Notes under the pieces: generated by a model
What the model was told of the DNA's origin: nothing
Database searches by the model: none
Seen by the model: the letters and a program-made list of their open reading frames with translations, nothing else
Made by a program: the position numbers and the translations under genes
Shown: positions 43,915 to 51,856 of the stretch, piece after piece
Position numbering within the stretch: the first letter of the stretch is position 1
How the letters are laid out: each line of letters starts with the position of its first letter
Source of the DNA: Lewinellaceae bacterium
Lineage (GTDB): Bacteria > Bacteroidota > Bacteroidia > Chitinophagales > Saprospiraceae
Reading direction: 5' to 3'
Assembly (NCBI GenBank): GCA_020636215.1
Contig: JACJYG010000004.1
Location: 496,001-560,000, forward strand
DNA length: 64,000 nucleotides

Positions 43915-44832
43915 ATGATCCTTTTGCTTCGCACCGGACAATGGCTCTTTACCATGGTTGCCCTGTTTTTATTCCTGATCAATGGTTGTGTTTCTTTTGA
44001 CAGCCCGAATGACAAGGTGGAACAATACTTTGGTAAACGACAGGTGCCGGTGCGGATCCGGTACCTCGATTTTGATGGGGTCAAAACCCGCTATATCGAA
44101 ACAGGCCTGGATCAGGAGAAGAAACTGGTGATCTTTGTACACGGCGCGCCGGGCTCCTCCAATAACTTTTTCCAGTACCTGGCAGATTCCGCGCTGCTCC
44201 AAGAAGCGCGTATGGTGGCTATAGACCGGCTGGGGTACGGCGAGTCCGGCCTGGGGCGGGCGGAAACTTCTATTGACATCCAGGCAAAGCAGGTGCTGAA
44301 GGTCCGGGAACAATTCCAAGCCGACACGGTTATCCTGGTGGGCCATTCCTACGGAGGCCCTATTGTCGGAAAATTTGCGATGGATTACCCCGACAAACTG
44401 ACGGCGGCGCTTCTGCTGGCGCCGGTAGACGACCCCAACAATGAACCTATGTTTTGGTACGCCCATTTCGGCAAATGGAAGCTTACCCGCTGGATGTTGC
44501 CGGCAGCCCTGAAAGTGTCTGCGGACGAAAAATTTTCTCATGCTGCTGAGTTGCAAAAAATTGCGGCGGGCTGGCGGCATATCCAAGTTCCGATCGTGCA
44601 CATTCATGGCAGAAAGGACGGCCTGGCCCCGCTGTCCAACATCGATTTCAGCCGAAAAAACATACCTGCGAAATACCTCGAATTGATCTATTTGGAAAAC
44701 ACTGGGCATTTAATCCCCTGGACGGATTACGATCTTACAGAAAAAATTATCCTCCAGTTACTTCAGGGGAAGAAACCTGAATTGGATGCAGAAAAAAGCG
44801 ATGCGGAACAGTCAGGTGCTGGCCAAAAGTGA
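43915..44832 (+). CDS. Alpha/beta hydrolase, probable lipoprotein
   Basis: From MILLLRTGQ the protein is about 305 residues. An N-terminal hydrophobic segment ends in a lipobox-like INGC, so it is probably membrane-anchored on the outside. The fold shows LVIFVHGAPGSSNNF (oxyanion), GHSYGGPIVGKFA (nucleophile Ser), HIHGRKDGLAPLSN (acid region) and ENTGHLIPW (catalytic His). The substrate is unknown. The C-terminal tail is charged and repetitive (AEKSDAEQSGAGQK). It is followed 58 bp later by the YitT gene. It is distinct from the hydrolase at 33.3 kb, and both have the lipoprotein pattern. Confidence 0.83.
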   Translation: MILLLRTGQWLFTMVALFLFLINGCVSFDSPNDKVEQYFGKRQVPVRIRYLDFDGVKTRYIETGLDQEKKLVIFVHGAPGSSNNFFQYLADSALLQEARMVAIDRLGYGESGLGRAETSIDIQAKQVLKVREQFQADTVILVGHSYGGPIVGKFAMDYPDKLTAALLLAPVDDPNNEPMFWYAHFGKWKLTRWMLPAALKVSADEKFSHAAELQKIAAGWRHIQVPIVHIHGRKDGLAPLSNIDFSRKNIPAKYLELIYLENTGHLIPWTDYDLTEKIILQLLQGKKPELDAEKSDAEQSGAGQK

Positions 44833-44890
44833 CGGCTTCATCAATTTTGGCAGGCAATTATTGCTCATTTTCTTAACTACGAATCCTGAT

Positions 44891-45859
44891 ATGAATCCTT
44901 TTTTCCAGCAGATCATCATCGACACCGTCCAAAAGCGGCTAAAAGAGCAGGGAAAGATAGCGAAGCCCGAGATAGTGGCCAGAGAGGCTTCCGCCCTCAA
45001 AGTCGAACTTTCCCATCTGATGAAAGATTCCCTGCTCATTATTCTGGGGATACTCAGCGCCAGCTTCGGCCTGAACGGATTCCTGTTGCCCAACGGGTTC
45101 ATCGATGGAGGAGTTACGGGTATCTCCCTGCTGGTGGAAGTGGTTACCGGCTTTTCTCTATCCGTGTTGTTGGTGGCCTTCAACCTGCCGTTTTTGATCC
45201 TGGGGTCGAATACGATCAGCCGGCAGTTTGCGGTAAAAAGTATTTTGGCTATCATCGGCCTGGCGCTGGTGGTTCACCTCGTGCATTATCCCATCATCAC
45301 CGACGACAAGCTGCTGATCGCTGTTTTTGGAGGATTCTTTCTGGGCCTGGGCATTGGGCTGTCTATCCGTGGAGGAGCAGTTATTGACGGTACGGAAGTA
45401 CTGGCGGTTTTCCTCAGCAAGAAATCAAGCCTGTCAATCGGCGACATTATCCTACTGTTTAATATTATCATTTTTTCTTTTGGCGCCTACCTGCTCGGCA
45501 TTGAAGTAGCCCTCTACGCCATCCTGACTTATCTGGCGGCTTCCAAAACAGTGGACTTCGTCATTGACGGCATCGAAGAGTATATTGGCGTTACCATTGT
45601 TTCTTCTTTCAGTGAAGATATCCGCCTGGCGATCATCGATAAGCTGGGCCGGGGTTGTACCATTTATTCCGGAAAACGCGGATTTGCTCCTCGGGGTGAA
45701 CGCTTGAAAAACACGGAGATCATTTACACGGTCATCACCCGATTGGAACTAACCCGCCTGAAAACGGAAGTCGACAAAATCGACTCTGAAGCTTTTATCA
45801 TCATGCAAAGTATCAAAGACACGAAAGGAGGCATGATAAAAAAGCGCCCCCTGAAATAA
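44891..45859 (+). CDS. YitT-family membrane protein
   Basis: From MNPFFQQIIID the 322-residue protein has about six transmembrane helices in the first 200 residues, with the family features SFGLNGFLLPNGFIDGGVTGISLLVE and GLGIGLSIRGGAVIDGTEVLAVFLSKK. A C-terminal DUF2179 domain follows, with GRGCTIYSGKRGF and IYTVITRLELTRLK. YitT proteins are integral membrane proteins of unknown or putative transport function. An in-frame ATG 35 codons upstream would overlap the preceding gene and give no membrane benefit, so the internal start is chosen. It is the middle gene of a plus-strand run that leads into egtB. Confidence 0.9.
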   Translation: MNPFFQQIIIDTVQKRLKEQGKIAKPEIVAREASALKVELSHLMKDSLLIILGILSASFGLNGFLLPNGFIDGGVTGISLLVEVVTGFSLSVLLVAFNLPFLILGSNTISRQFAVKSILAIIGLALVVHLVHYPIITDDKLLIAVFGGFFLGLGIGLSIRGGAVIDGTEVLAVFLSKKSSLSIGDIILLFNIIIFSFGAYLLGIEVALYAILTYLAASKTVDFVIDGIEEYIGVTIVSSFSEDIRLAIIDKLGRGCTIYSGKRGFAPRGERLKNTEIIYTVITRLELTRLKTEVDKIDSEAFIIMQSIKDTKGGMIKKRPLK

Positions 45860-45906
45860 CATTAACGGGCAGGGGCCATTATCTACCAACATAAAAAAAC
45901 TGAATT

Positions 45907-47181
45907 ATGACACTCCACCCCAACCTTACCCAAGCCAGAAGCCTGCTCCAACGATACCAAACCATCCGGGAGGCCAGCTTAAACCTTTGTGCTCCGTTGG
46001 AATTGGAAGACTTTGTGGCCCAGCCCGTCGTTTTTGTCAGCCCGCCGAAGTGGCACCTGGGCCATGTAACCTGGTTTTTTGAAAACTTCATTTTGGCAAA
46101 GTACCAGGCAGGCTACACCTTGTTCAACGAACGCCTCAATTATTGCTTCAACAGTTACTATCAGAGCCAGGGGCCGCGCATTCTGCGCAACAAACGCGGC
46201 AACCTGACCCGCCCTCCTCTGCAGGAGGTGCTGGCCTATCGGAAACATGTCGACGAGCACATCGCCCGCTTGTTACTGAAATTTCAAAATGGCGCCGTCC
46301 CCACTGAACTGGCCACCCTGATCGAAGTGGGCCTGCAGCACGAACAGCAACATCAGGAACTGCTGGTAACCGATATTAAGTACATCCTGGGGCACAACCC
46401 TCTGCACCCCGCTTATCAGGAACAGCCGGCCACCCCTCCCACGACACCGGCGCCCCTGGCCTTTATACCCATTTCCGAAGGCGTCTACGAGATCGGCCAT
46501 CAGGGTGAGGGCTTCTGCTGGGATAATGAATTGAGCGTACACAAAGCCTATATCCACGAATTCAGCATCGCCAACCGGCTGATAACCAATGAGGAATACA
46601 TGGAGTTCATCACCGACGGCGGCTACAACAATTTCGAACACTGGCTGGATGAAGGCTGGGCATGGGTGCAGCAACTGGAAGTAAAAGCACCTCTTTACTG
46701 GTATGAACAGGATGGCGAGTGGTGGCACTATACACTGGGCGGTTTGCAAAAGGTAAACCCGCACCAGCCGGTAGCCCACATCAGCTATTTTGAAGCCGAC
46801 GCCTACGCCCGCTGGCGGGGCATGCGTTTGCCCACCGAGCAGGAATGGGAGGCAGCCTGCCGTCAACTACATCACGACATTCCTGAATATGCTAATTTCG
46901 CAGAAACCAACTTACTGCATCCACGCATCCAAAGAGACAATACCGACAACCAACTGCTAGGAGACAGCTGGGAGTGGACCGGCAGCGCCTACCTGCCATA
47001 CCCCAACTACCCTCGCTTCAAAGGCGCCCTGGGAGAATACAACGGTAAATTCATGGTCAACCAAATGGTGCTGCGCGGCGGCTCCTGCGCTACCCCGCGT
47101 TCACATATCCGCATCTCCTACCGCAATTTCTTCCACGCCGACGAACGCTGGCAGTTCACAGGGATTCGACTGGCAAAGTAA
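45907..47181 (+). CDS. egtB: Ergothioneine biosynthesis sulfoxide synthase EgtB
   Basis: EgtB is an iron(II) enzyme that links hercynine to cysteine or gamma-glutamylcysteine through an oxygen-dependent C-S bond. The 424-residue protein has an N-terminal DinB-like domain with PPKWHLGHVTWFF and LQHEQQHQELL (the iron-ligand histidines), then a formylglycine-generating-enzyme/sulfatase-type C-terminal domain (LRGGSCATPRSHIRISYRNFF, ending GIRLAK). The NFF stretch at 407-409 may influence which thiol donor is used. It is followed 128 bp later by egtD; together the pair makes ergothioneine. No egtC or egtE gene is adjacent. A GGCAGT-type array follows its stop codon. Confidence 0.9.
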   Translation: MTLHPNLTQARSLLQRYQTIREASLNLCAPLELEDFVAQPVVFVSPPKWHLGHVTWFFENFILAKYQAGYTLFNERLNYCFNSYYQSQGPRILRNKRGNLTRPPLQEVLAYRKHVDEHIARLLLKFQNGAVPTELATLIEVGLQHEQQHQELLVTDIKYILGHNPLHPAYQEQPATPPTTPAPLAFIPISEGVYEIGHQGEGFCWDNELSVHKAYIHEFSIANRLITNEEYMEFITDGGYNNFEHWLDEGWAWVQQLEVKAPLYWYEQDGEWWHYTLGGLQKVNPHQPVAHISYFEADAYARWRGMRLPTEQEWEAACRQLHHDIPEYANFAETNLLHPRIQRDNTDNQLLGDSWEWTGSAYLPYPNYPRFKGALGEYNGKFMVNQMVLRGGSCATPRSHIRISYRNFFHADERWQFTGIRLAK

Positions 47182-47189
47182 CCAATACG

Positions 47190-47215
47190 GCAGTCGGCAG
47201 TAAACAATTGGCAGG
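47190..47215. repeat. GGCAGTNN short array at egtB end
   Basis: Units GGCAGTCG, GGCAGTAA and a diverged TTGGCAGG follow the egtB stop. Same family as at 41082 and 60418. Confidence 0.5.
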
Positions 47216-47261
47216 ACGGGAAAACCGGCCAGACGTGTTGACATTTGACCTTCTGACCTAT

Positions 47262-47279
47262 TAGACGCACCAGACGCAA
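47262..47279 (+). repeat. Two AGACGCACC 9-mers before egtD
   Basis: AGACGCACC and AGACGCAAA lie 31 bp upstream of the egtD start, in the same orientation as the 9-mer arrays before korB and the 33.3-kb hydrolase gene. Confidence 0.5.
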
Positions 47280-47309
47280 AAAGAACAATCAACAGCAACC
47301 TCTTCCACC

Positions 47310-48284
47310 ATGTATATTTCCACCCAACAAACCCAATCAATGGCCAACAATTTATTCGCTCAGGATGTTTTGCAGGGCCTCAGCCAGAAACCCAGAAAGC
47401 TATCCTCCAAATACTTCTACGATGCGGAGGGCGACAAGCTCTTTCAGCAGATCATGCGCATGCCGGAATATTACCTGACCGACTGCGAGCAGGAGATCCT
47501 GGAGGCATCAAAGGAGGGTATCTTTCAGGCAATAGGGCGGCGGCAGTTTAAACTCCTCGAGCTGGGCGCCGGCGATGGCCTGAAGACCAAAGTGCTGCTG
47601 CGTTACTTCCTGGAGCAGGGCGCCGATTTTCAATTTCAACCCATCGACATTTCCCGCAATGTGTTGCTGGAGTTAGAAGAAAGCCTCCAAGCAGAATTGC
47701 CGGAATTATCGGTAGATAGCCTGCAGGGGGATTATTTTAAGGTTTTGCACGAACTCCGCAGCGAGTCCGGCATTCCCAAGGTGGTGTTATTCCTGGGGGC
47801 CAACATTGGTAATTATACGCCCCAGGAAGCACAACGGTTTTTGAGATCGCTGGCGGAAGAACTCAATCCCGGCGACTTGCTGCTCATCGGGTTCGACCTG
47901 AAAAAGGACCCGGCTATTATCCTCAATGCCTACAACGACTCTGCCGGCATCACCGCTGCATTCAACCTCAACCTCTTGCGCCGGATGAACCGCGAGCTGG
48001 GCGCTACCTTCGACCTGCAGCAGTTCCGCCATTGGGAAACCTACAACCCCCTCAGCGGCGAAACGAAGAGTTACATCGTCAGCCTGCGCGACCAGCATGT
48101 CTTCATCAGGGCGCTGAACCGCTCCTTCCATTTCGAGGCCTGGGAAGCCATCGGAGTGGAGCTGAGCCTGAAGTATAGCCTCAGCGAGGTGGAATCCTTG
48201 GCTTCGAAGTCCGGCTTTGAGGTGCAACAACACTTTTTTGACCAAAAAAGGTATTTCGTAGATAGCCTGTGGCGGATTCCGTAG
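47310..48284 (+). CDS. egtD: L-histidine N-alpha-methyltransferase EgtD
   Basis: EgtD methylates histidine three times with S-adenosylmethionine to form hercynine, the first step of ergothioneine synthesis. The 324-residue protein has the family features PRKLSSKYFYDAEGDKLFQQI, MPEYYLTDCEQEIL, the SAM site LLELGAGDGLKTKVLL, QPIDIS, FLGANIGNY and a C-terminal SLRDQHV segment, all at expected positions. It may start at an in-frame ATG ten codons downstream (47340, MANNLFAQ), which fits the family better; either is possible. It forms a functional pair with egtB just upstream. Confidence 0.93.
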   Translation: MYISTQQTQSMANNLFAQDVLQGLSQKPRKLSSKYFYDAEGDKLFQQIMRMPEYYLTDCEQEILEASKEGIFQAIGRRQFKLLELGAGDGLKTKVLLRYFLEQGADFQFQPIDISRNVLLELEESLQAELPELSVDSLQGDYFKVLHELRSESGIPKVVLFLGANIGNYTPQEAQRFLRSLAEELNPGDLLLIGFDLKKDPAIILNAYNDSAGITAAFNLNLLRRMNRELGATFDLQQFRHWETYNPLSGETKSYIVSLRDQHVFIRALNRSFHFEAWEAIGVELSLKYSLSEVESLASKSGFEVQQHFFDQKRYFVDSLWRIP

Positions 48285-48293
48285 AAAGCCTAT

Positions 48294-48460
48294 GCGATAC
48301 TATGGATACTTCCTCTGGCTTTGGCAAGCGGATGATACTCGCGCCCTTCGACGCTGATGCTATGGCGCCGATCGATGGTCTCACTGCCCGCTATCCACAG
48401 CATCAATAGTATCCACAGCATCAATAGAATCTACAGTATCCACAGCATCCACAGTATCCG
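48294..48460. repeat. 9-mer array (GATNCTGTG), partly coding
   Basis: GATACTATGGATACT lies at 48297-48311. Eight or so units in the reverse sense (TATCCACAGCATC-type) lie at 48390-48460. The second block is read in frame as the C-terminus of the DinB-fold protein. Same 9-mer as at 18811-18906. Confidence 0.8.
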
Positions 48461-48995
48461 CTCCGCCCCCCTTCAGCCTAATTGCCTGCTGCAGGTGTCG
48501 CTGCTCATGCGCGACGACAAAGCGGAAGGCGTCGCCGGTTTTCAGGCGCAGAAGGGGGAGGATCTCCACTTTTACCAGGCGTTGGTTGAGGTTGGCCCCC
48601 TTAGCCTTGCCGAGTAGTTCCAACAAATGGCGCTGGTGGGCAAGGAACTCTTCCAGCACTTTCACCCCCAGCTTGCTGCCCAGAGGGTTCAGGTGTTTCA
48701 TCGTTTTCATCGGTTTGGTGTTTCCCGGGGAGATGGATTGTACAAAGTAATTGCCCAGCCAGCCGGGCTGAAAGGTTGCCGGCCGGGCCGATCGGGCCAG
48801 GGCCCGTTCCAGTTCGGCATTGTAAAAGCGGTTGTAACGGTTGAGGTGTTCGAAACATTCCAGGATGCTCCATGCTTCCGGCGCAGGTTTCCAGTTGAGC
48901 GCAGCTTTGTTTAAGGGCAATATCTCCGCCTCCACGGTTTCGATAATGCCCTGTACAGTAGTTTGTAATTCCGAAATCAGTTGGGTGGTTTTCAT
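48381..48995 (-). CDS. DinB-fold protein with array-encoded C-terminal tail
   Basis: From MKTTQLISELQ the 204-residue protein has a four-helix DinB/YfiT-like fold: an N-terminal helix, WKPAPEAWSILECFEHLNRYN, a central helical pair, and VVAHEQRHLQQAIRLKG. The three His (EHLNRY, AHEQRH) fit the metal site of the superfamily, whose members act as metal-dependent thiol or other transferases. After residue about 180 the protein continues into DTVDAVDTVDSIDAV-type repeats encoded by the 9-bp array, ending DSGQ. This tail is probably a read-through into spacer array rather than a functional domain. An ATG 27 codons upstream is in frame but not likely used. Confidence 0.82.
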   Translation of the reverse strand: MKTTQLISELQTTVQGIIETVEAEILPLNKAALNWKPAPEAWSILECFEHLNRYNRFYNAELERALARSARPATFQPGWLGNYFVQSISPGNTKPMKTMKHLNPLGSKLGVKVLEEFLAHQRHLLELLGKAKGANLNQRLVKVEILPLLRLKTGDAFRFVVAHEQRHLQQAIRLKGGGADTVDAVDTVDSIDAVDTIDAVDSGQ

Positions 48996-49036
48996 GATCA
49001 GTTCTTTTTTTTTGACAAAGAAATCCTCAAAAAACA

Positions 49037-49125
49037 AGTTGCCGGTTTCGTCGATCAGGCGAAGGCCGCAAGCCATCAGAATGGCTGAAGGGCAAGCCTG
49101 ATCGACGAAATGTAAAGCGGCAACT
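49037..49125. repeat. 89-bp nested hairpin (15-bp plus 8-bp arms)
   Basis: AGTTGCCG (49037-49044) pairs with CGGCAACT (49118-49125), and TTTCGTCGATCAGGC (49046-49060) pairs perfectly with GCCTGATCGACGAAA (49096-49110). A third hairpin AGCCAT/ATGGCT (49071-49086) sits in the loop. T runs follow on both strands, so it can act as a two-way terminator, notably for the Crp/Fnr gene to the right. A mobile-element origin is possible. Confidence 0.8.
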
Positions 49126-49255
49126 CATTTTTTGAACACTACAAAGGTAAGGGCAGCCCGGGATGTAATTCTTGATCGAGATCAAGGATTGACGCGCAAA
49201 CTTCCGAAGTTTCCTAAGGTTTTTCCTGGATAAACTTCGGAAGTTTACCTGGGGT

Positions 49256-49822
49256 TCAGGGCTGCCTCATGTTCCGGCTCAGCGTCTCCGGCGTCATGCG
49301 TAGATAGGAAGCGATGTATTTGTTGGGAATGAGCTGAAAGATATGGGGGCTGCGGTTGAGCAGGCGCTGAATGCGCTCACGGGGAGAAATGGTGAGTAAG
49401 TCGATCTCGCGTTCGATGCGGCCCAGCAGGGCCTCTTCCAGCATCTGCCGCCAGAGGTGCTCGATACGAGGGTATTCGTCCAGAAGGCGGTAAAAATCAG
49501 AGCGGCTGATGCCGATGAGTTCGGTGGCCCCCAGGGCCTGGATGTAATAATCCGACGGGTGGTTGCGGATGAAGGAAGGGAAGGAGCAGATCAGCGTATC
49601 GGCATAGCCAAAGCCCACCACCTGTTCGTTTTCTTCGATGTCGTAGAAAATCCCCAGCGTACCTTGCCGGATGTAATACAAGTGGTTTTCCACTTGTCCC
49701 TGGCGGGTGAGAAAATCGTTGCGTTTGAGGCTTTTGGGCTTTTGCCAGTAGCGGAGCAGGGCGTGAGCCTCTACTTCCGGCAGTTGTAATTGCTCCTTGA
49801 GATACTGAGAGAGGGCTTCCAT
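49256..49822 (-). CDS. Crp/Fnr-family transcriptional regulator
   Basis: The 188-residue protein has an N-terminal cyclic-nucleotide-binding-like beta-roll (about 20-120, with LKRNDFLTRQGQVENHLYYIRQGTLGIFY), a dimer helix, and a C-terminal winged helix-turn-helix ending in NKYIASYLRMTPETLSRNMRQP. The beta-roll lacks the classic cAMP-binding signature residues, as usual in Bacteroidota members. The ligand and regulon are unknown. It stands alone on the minus strand, ahead of the nested hairpin that may terminate it. The second Crp/Fnr gene lies at 53.4 kb. Confidence 0.9.
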   Translation of the reverse strand: MEALSQYLKEQLQLPEVEAHALLRYWQKPKSLKRNDFLTRQGQVENHLYYIRQGTLGIFYDIEENEQVVGFGYADTLICSFPSFIRNHPSDYYIQALGATELIGISRSDFYRLLDEYPRIEHLWRQMLEEALLGRIEREIDLLTISPRERIQRLLNRSPHIFQLIPNKYIASYLRMTPETLSRNMRQP

Positions 49823-49967
49823 CAGTTTTTTTTCAAAACTAATAATTTATCTGAGCCGGGGAAAACATTGAACATCCGGTGGCGCTAAACGGTTATAAGG
49901 CTGGCCTTTCCTTCTGTGGCCATCGGTGTTTTTTCACGTCCCTATTAGGCACAAAATCAAAATAACT

Positions 49968-50642
49968 ATGAAACAGATTATCACCATTTTAGGAATCTCC
50001 CTGCTGGTAAGCGCTGGAGTTTTCGCACAAACCTATCCGGAAGCCCAGAAATTAATGAGCCAGGGCCCAAAAAACAGTTTTACCATCGACCTGAAGGTAG
50101 GGGATGTCAAAACCATAACCGGGCTTTGGGAAGATTACCAGAAGAAATCCAAGGCCCGGAAGCCGAAATATGATAAAAAATCCAAGGAATACTTTGCCGA
50201 TAATGCTGAAATAAAGAGCATTAGCTCTAACACCATCGACATCTATTCCACCATTGAGCCTAAAGACGGAAAAGGGGCAGTGCTCACCATTTGGTTCGAC
50301 CTGGGCGGCGCTTTCCTGTCCTCCACACAGCACCCCAACCGCATGGCCGGGGCTTACGAGTGGATGGCCGGTTTCGAAAATATGGTGACCCAGGAATTTG
50401 CAGCGCAAATACTGGCAGCCGAGGAGGATGCCCTGAAGGCCCTGGAGAAAGACCTGAAAGGACTGGAAAAGGAAAAGGCCGATCAGGAAGATAAGATCAA
50501 AGATCTTGAAAAAGAGATCGAGCAAATACGCGGGGAAGTTTCGGAAACAAACAAAGCCATGGCTGAAAAGCAAGGGCAGATCGACGCGCAGCAAAAAGTA
50601 GTAGAAGCTGCAAAGGCGAAACTGAAGAAGGGGAAGCAGTAG
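49968..50642 (+). CDS. Secreted coiled-coil protein, unknown role
   Basis: From MKQIITILGISLLVSAGVFAQ (signal peptide) the 224-residue protein has a small N-terminal beta-rich domain (about 25-130, with FTIDLKVGDVKTITGLWEDY and YSTIEPKDGKGAVLTIWFDL). A long coiled coil follows (about 140-220), made of Leu-Glu-Lys heptads (EDALKALEKDLKGLEKEKADQEDKI). It ends in a Lys-rich tail. It is presumably periplasmic; no family is recognised. It is convergent with the GH18 gene with 21 bp between the stops. An ATG 14 codons upstream would weaken the signal peptide and is not used here. Confidence 0.7.
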   Translation: MKQIITILGISLLVSAGVFAQTYPEAQKLMSQGPKNSFTIDLKVGDVKTITGLWEDYQKKSKARKPKYDKKSKEYFADNAEIKSISSNTIDIYSTIEPKDGKGAVLTIWFDLGGAFLSSTQHPNRMAGAYEWMAGFENMVTQEFAAQILAAEEDALKALEKDLKGLEKEKADQEDKIKDLEKEIEQIRGEVSETNKAMAEKQGQIDAQQKVVEAAKAKLKKGKQ

Positions 50643-50663
50643 GGCTCGGGCTGGAAGAGATGA

Positions 50664-51719
50664 TTATTTTTTCATAACCATCTGTTCCAGCACTTCCCAA
50701 AACTTGGGATCTTCCCTGCCCAGCACCCACACCGAGATGCCTCTCAGCTTGTATTTCTTCAGAATGTCGAGTTTTAATTTCAGAGATTGAGCGTCTTCGA
50801 TAAACAGATATTCGAATACGCCGCCATTGTCCCAGAAAGCATAGTGGCAGCCTGCTTTTTCATGCCATTGCGGGGTCGCGTCAAATTTCCCCAAAAGATA
50901 CTGCACCCAGTCGTAGCCAACCTGGCGGCCGTTGGAAAAGCCGCCCCGTTCCTGGGTGTAATCGGCGTACCAGTAGACGGAGTAGGAGGGGATACCCATT
51001 GAAATCTTTTCCGGAGCGATTCCTTCTGAAAGCAAATATTGTACAACTTGCTCCACCCATTCGATACCTGCTACCGGGCCCGGAGGGGTGCGACGGGTAT
51101 GCTGGTCGTAGGTCATGATGGTAATGAAATCGCCGATCTCCGACAACTCTTTAAGGGCGTAACCCGCCCGCCAGTTCTCATACAAAAAACCCTGATACGG
51201 GCCCGGCCCACCCACATTCTCCAGGGCGTGAACCACTGCTGCCGAAAGTTGGAGCCCTTCCTTGTGAAATGCCTCCGCCGTCTCCCGGAAATACAGCGTA
51301 AAACTGTCACGGTCGGAAATATTCAACCCTTCCAGGTCGAACTGCCAGCCGGCCAGTTCGTAGCGCCGGGCGTACTCCAGCATCATCTCGATGGAGCGCC
51401 GACGGGACGCTGCATTGGAAACGATATCGTGCAGTAATTGCGCATCAAAGCCTTTATTGACGATTAGCGGCATCACCTTCACCCCGTTGGCCTTAGCGAT
51501 TTCCAGCACCCGGCGATCGACCGACCCGGTGAGCACGCCTTCCTTACTGACCAGGAAAGTTTGCGGACAGACGATGGAGATCTGGGCAGCATTCTTCTGA
51601 AAGCTCCCGAATGACTCAGGGGTGTCGACCAGGTAGAAGAGGTTCTCGGACCGGATCTGGGCGTGGGCAGTCAGCGTCGAAAACACGAACAGGGCGAGGA
51701 TTATGGAAGAAGGTTTCAT
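50664..51719 (-). CDS. Glycoside hydrolase family 18 protein (degenerate motif)
   Basis: The 351-residue secreted protein has a signal peptide (MKPSSIILALFVFSTLTAHAQ). It resembles GH18 proteins of the spore-cortex-lytic/YaaH type in its C-terminal part (RGISVWVLGREDPKFWEVL). The catalytic signature DGxDxDxE reads AGWQFDLE at 123-130: the last Asp (128) and the catalytic Glu (130) are kept, but the first two acidic residues are lost. Activity on N-acetylglucosamine polymers is therefore uncertain; it may act on peptidoglycan or be a binding protein. It is convergent with the coiled-coil protein gene. Confidence 0.78.
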   Translation of the reverse strand: MKPSSIILALFVFSTLTAHAQIRSENLFYLVDTPESFGSFQKNAAQISIVCPQTFLVSKEGVLTGSVDRRVLEIAKANGVKVMPLIVNKGFDAQLLHDIVSNAASRRRSIEMMLEYARRYELAGWQFDLEGLNISDRDSFTLYFRETAEAFHKEGLQLSAAVVHALENVGGPGPYQGFLYENWRAGYALKELSEIGDFITIMTYDQHTRRTPPGPVAGIEWVEQVVQYLLSEGIAPEKISMGIPSYSVYWYADYTQERGGFSNGRQVGYDWVQYLLGKFDATPQWHEKAGCHYAFWDNGGVFEYLFIEDAQSLKLKLDILKKYKLRGISVWVLGREDPKFWEVLEQMVMKK

Positions 51720-51856
51720 ACTTGTTGCCGTTTCAGTCAGTTTGTATTGCTTTTCAATCTCACTAAAGCACTCATTAATCCCGGATACTAGGATTGATTA
51801 AGAGCGTGTTCAAAATTCGATCGATGATTTTTATCAACTCAGGCAAACAAAAAAAC

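Noticed and set aside
49037..49125. Integron attC site
   Set aside because: The long bulged hairpin is suggestive, but the conserved RYYYAAC/GTTRRRY core pair is not convincing and no integrase or gene cassette array is present.
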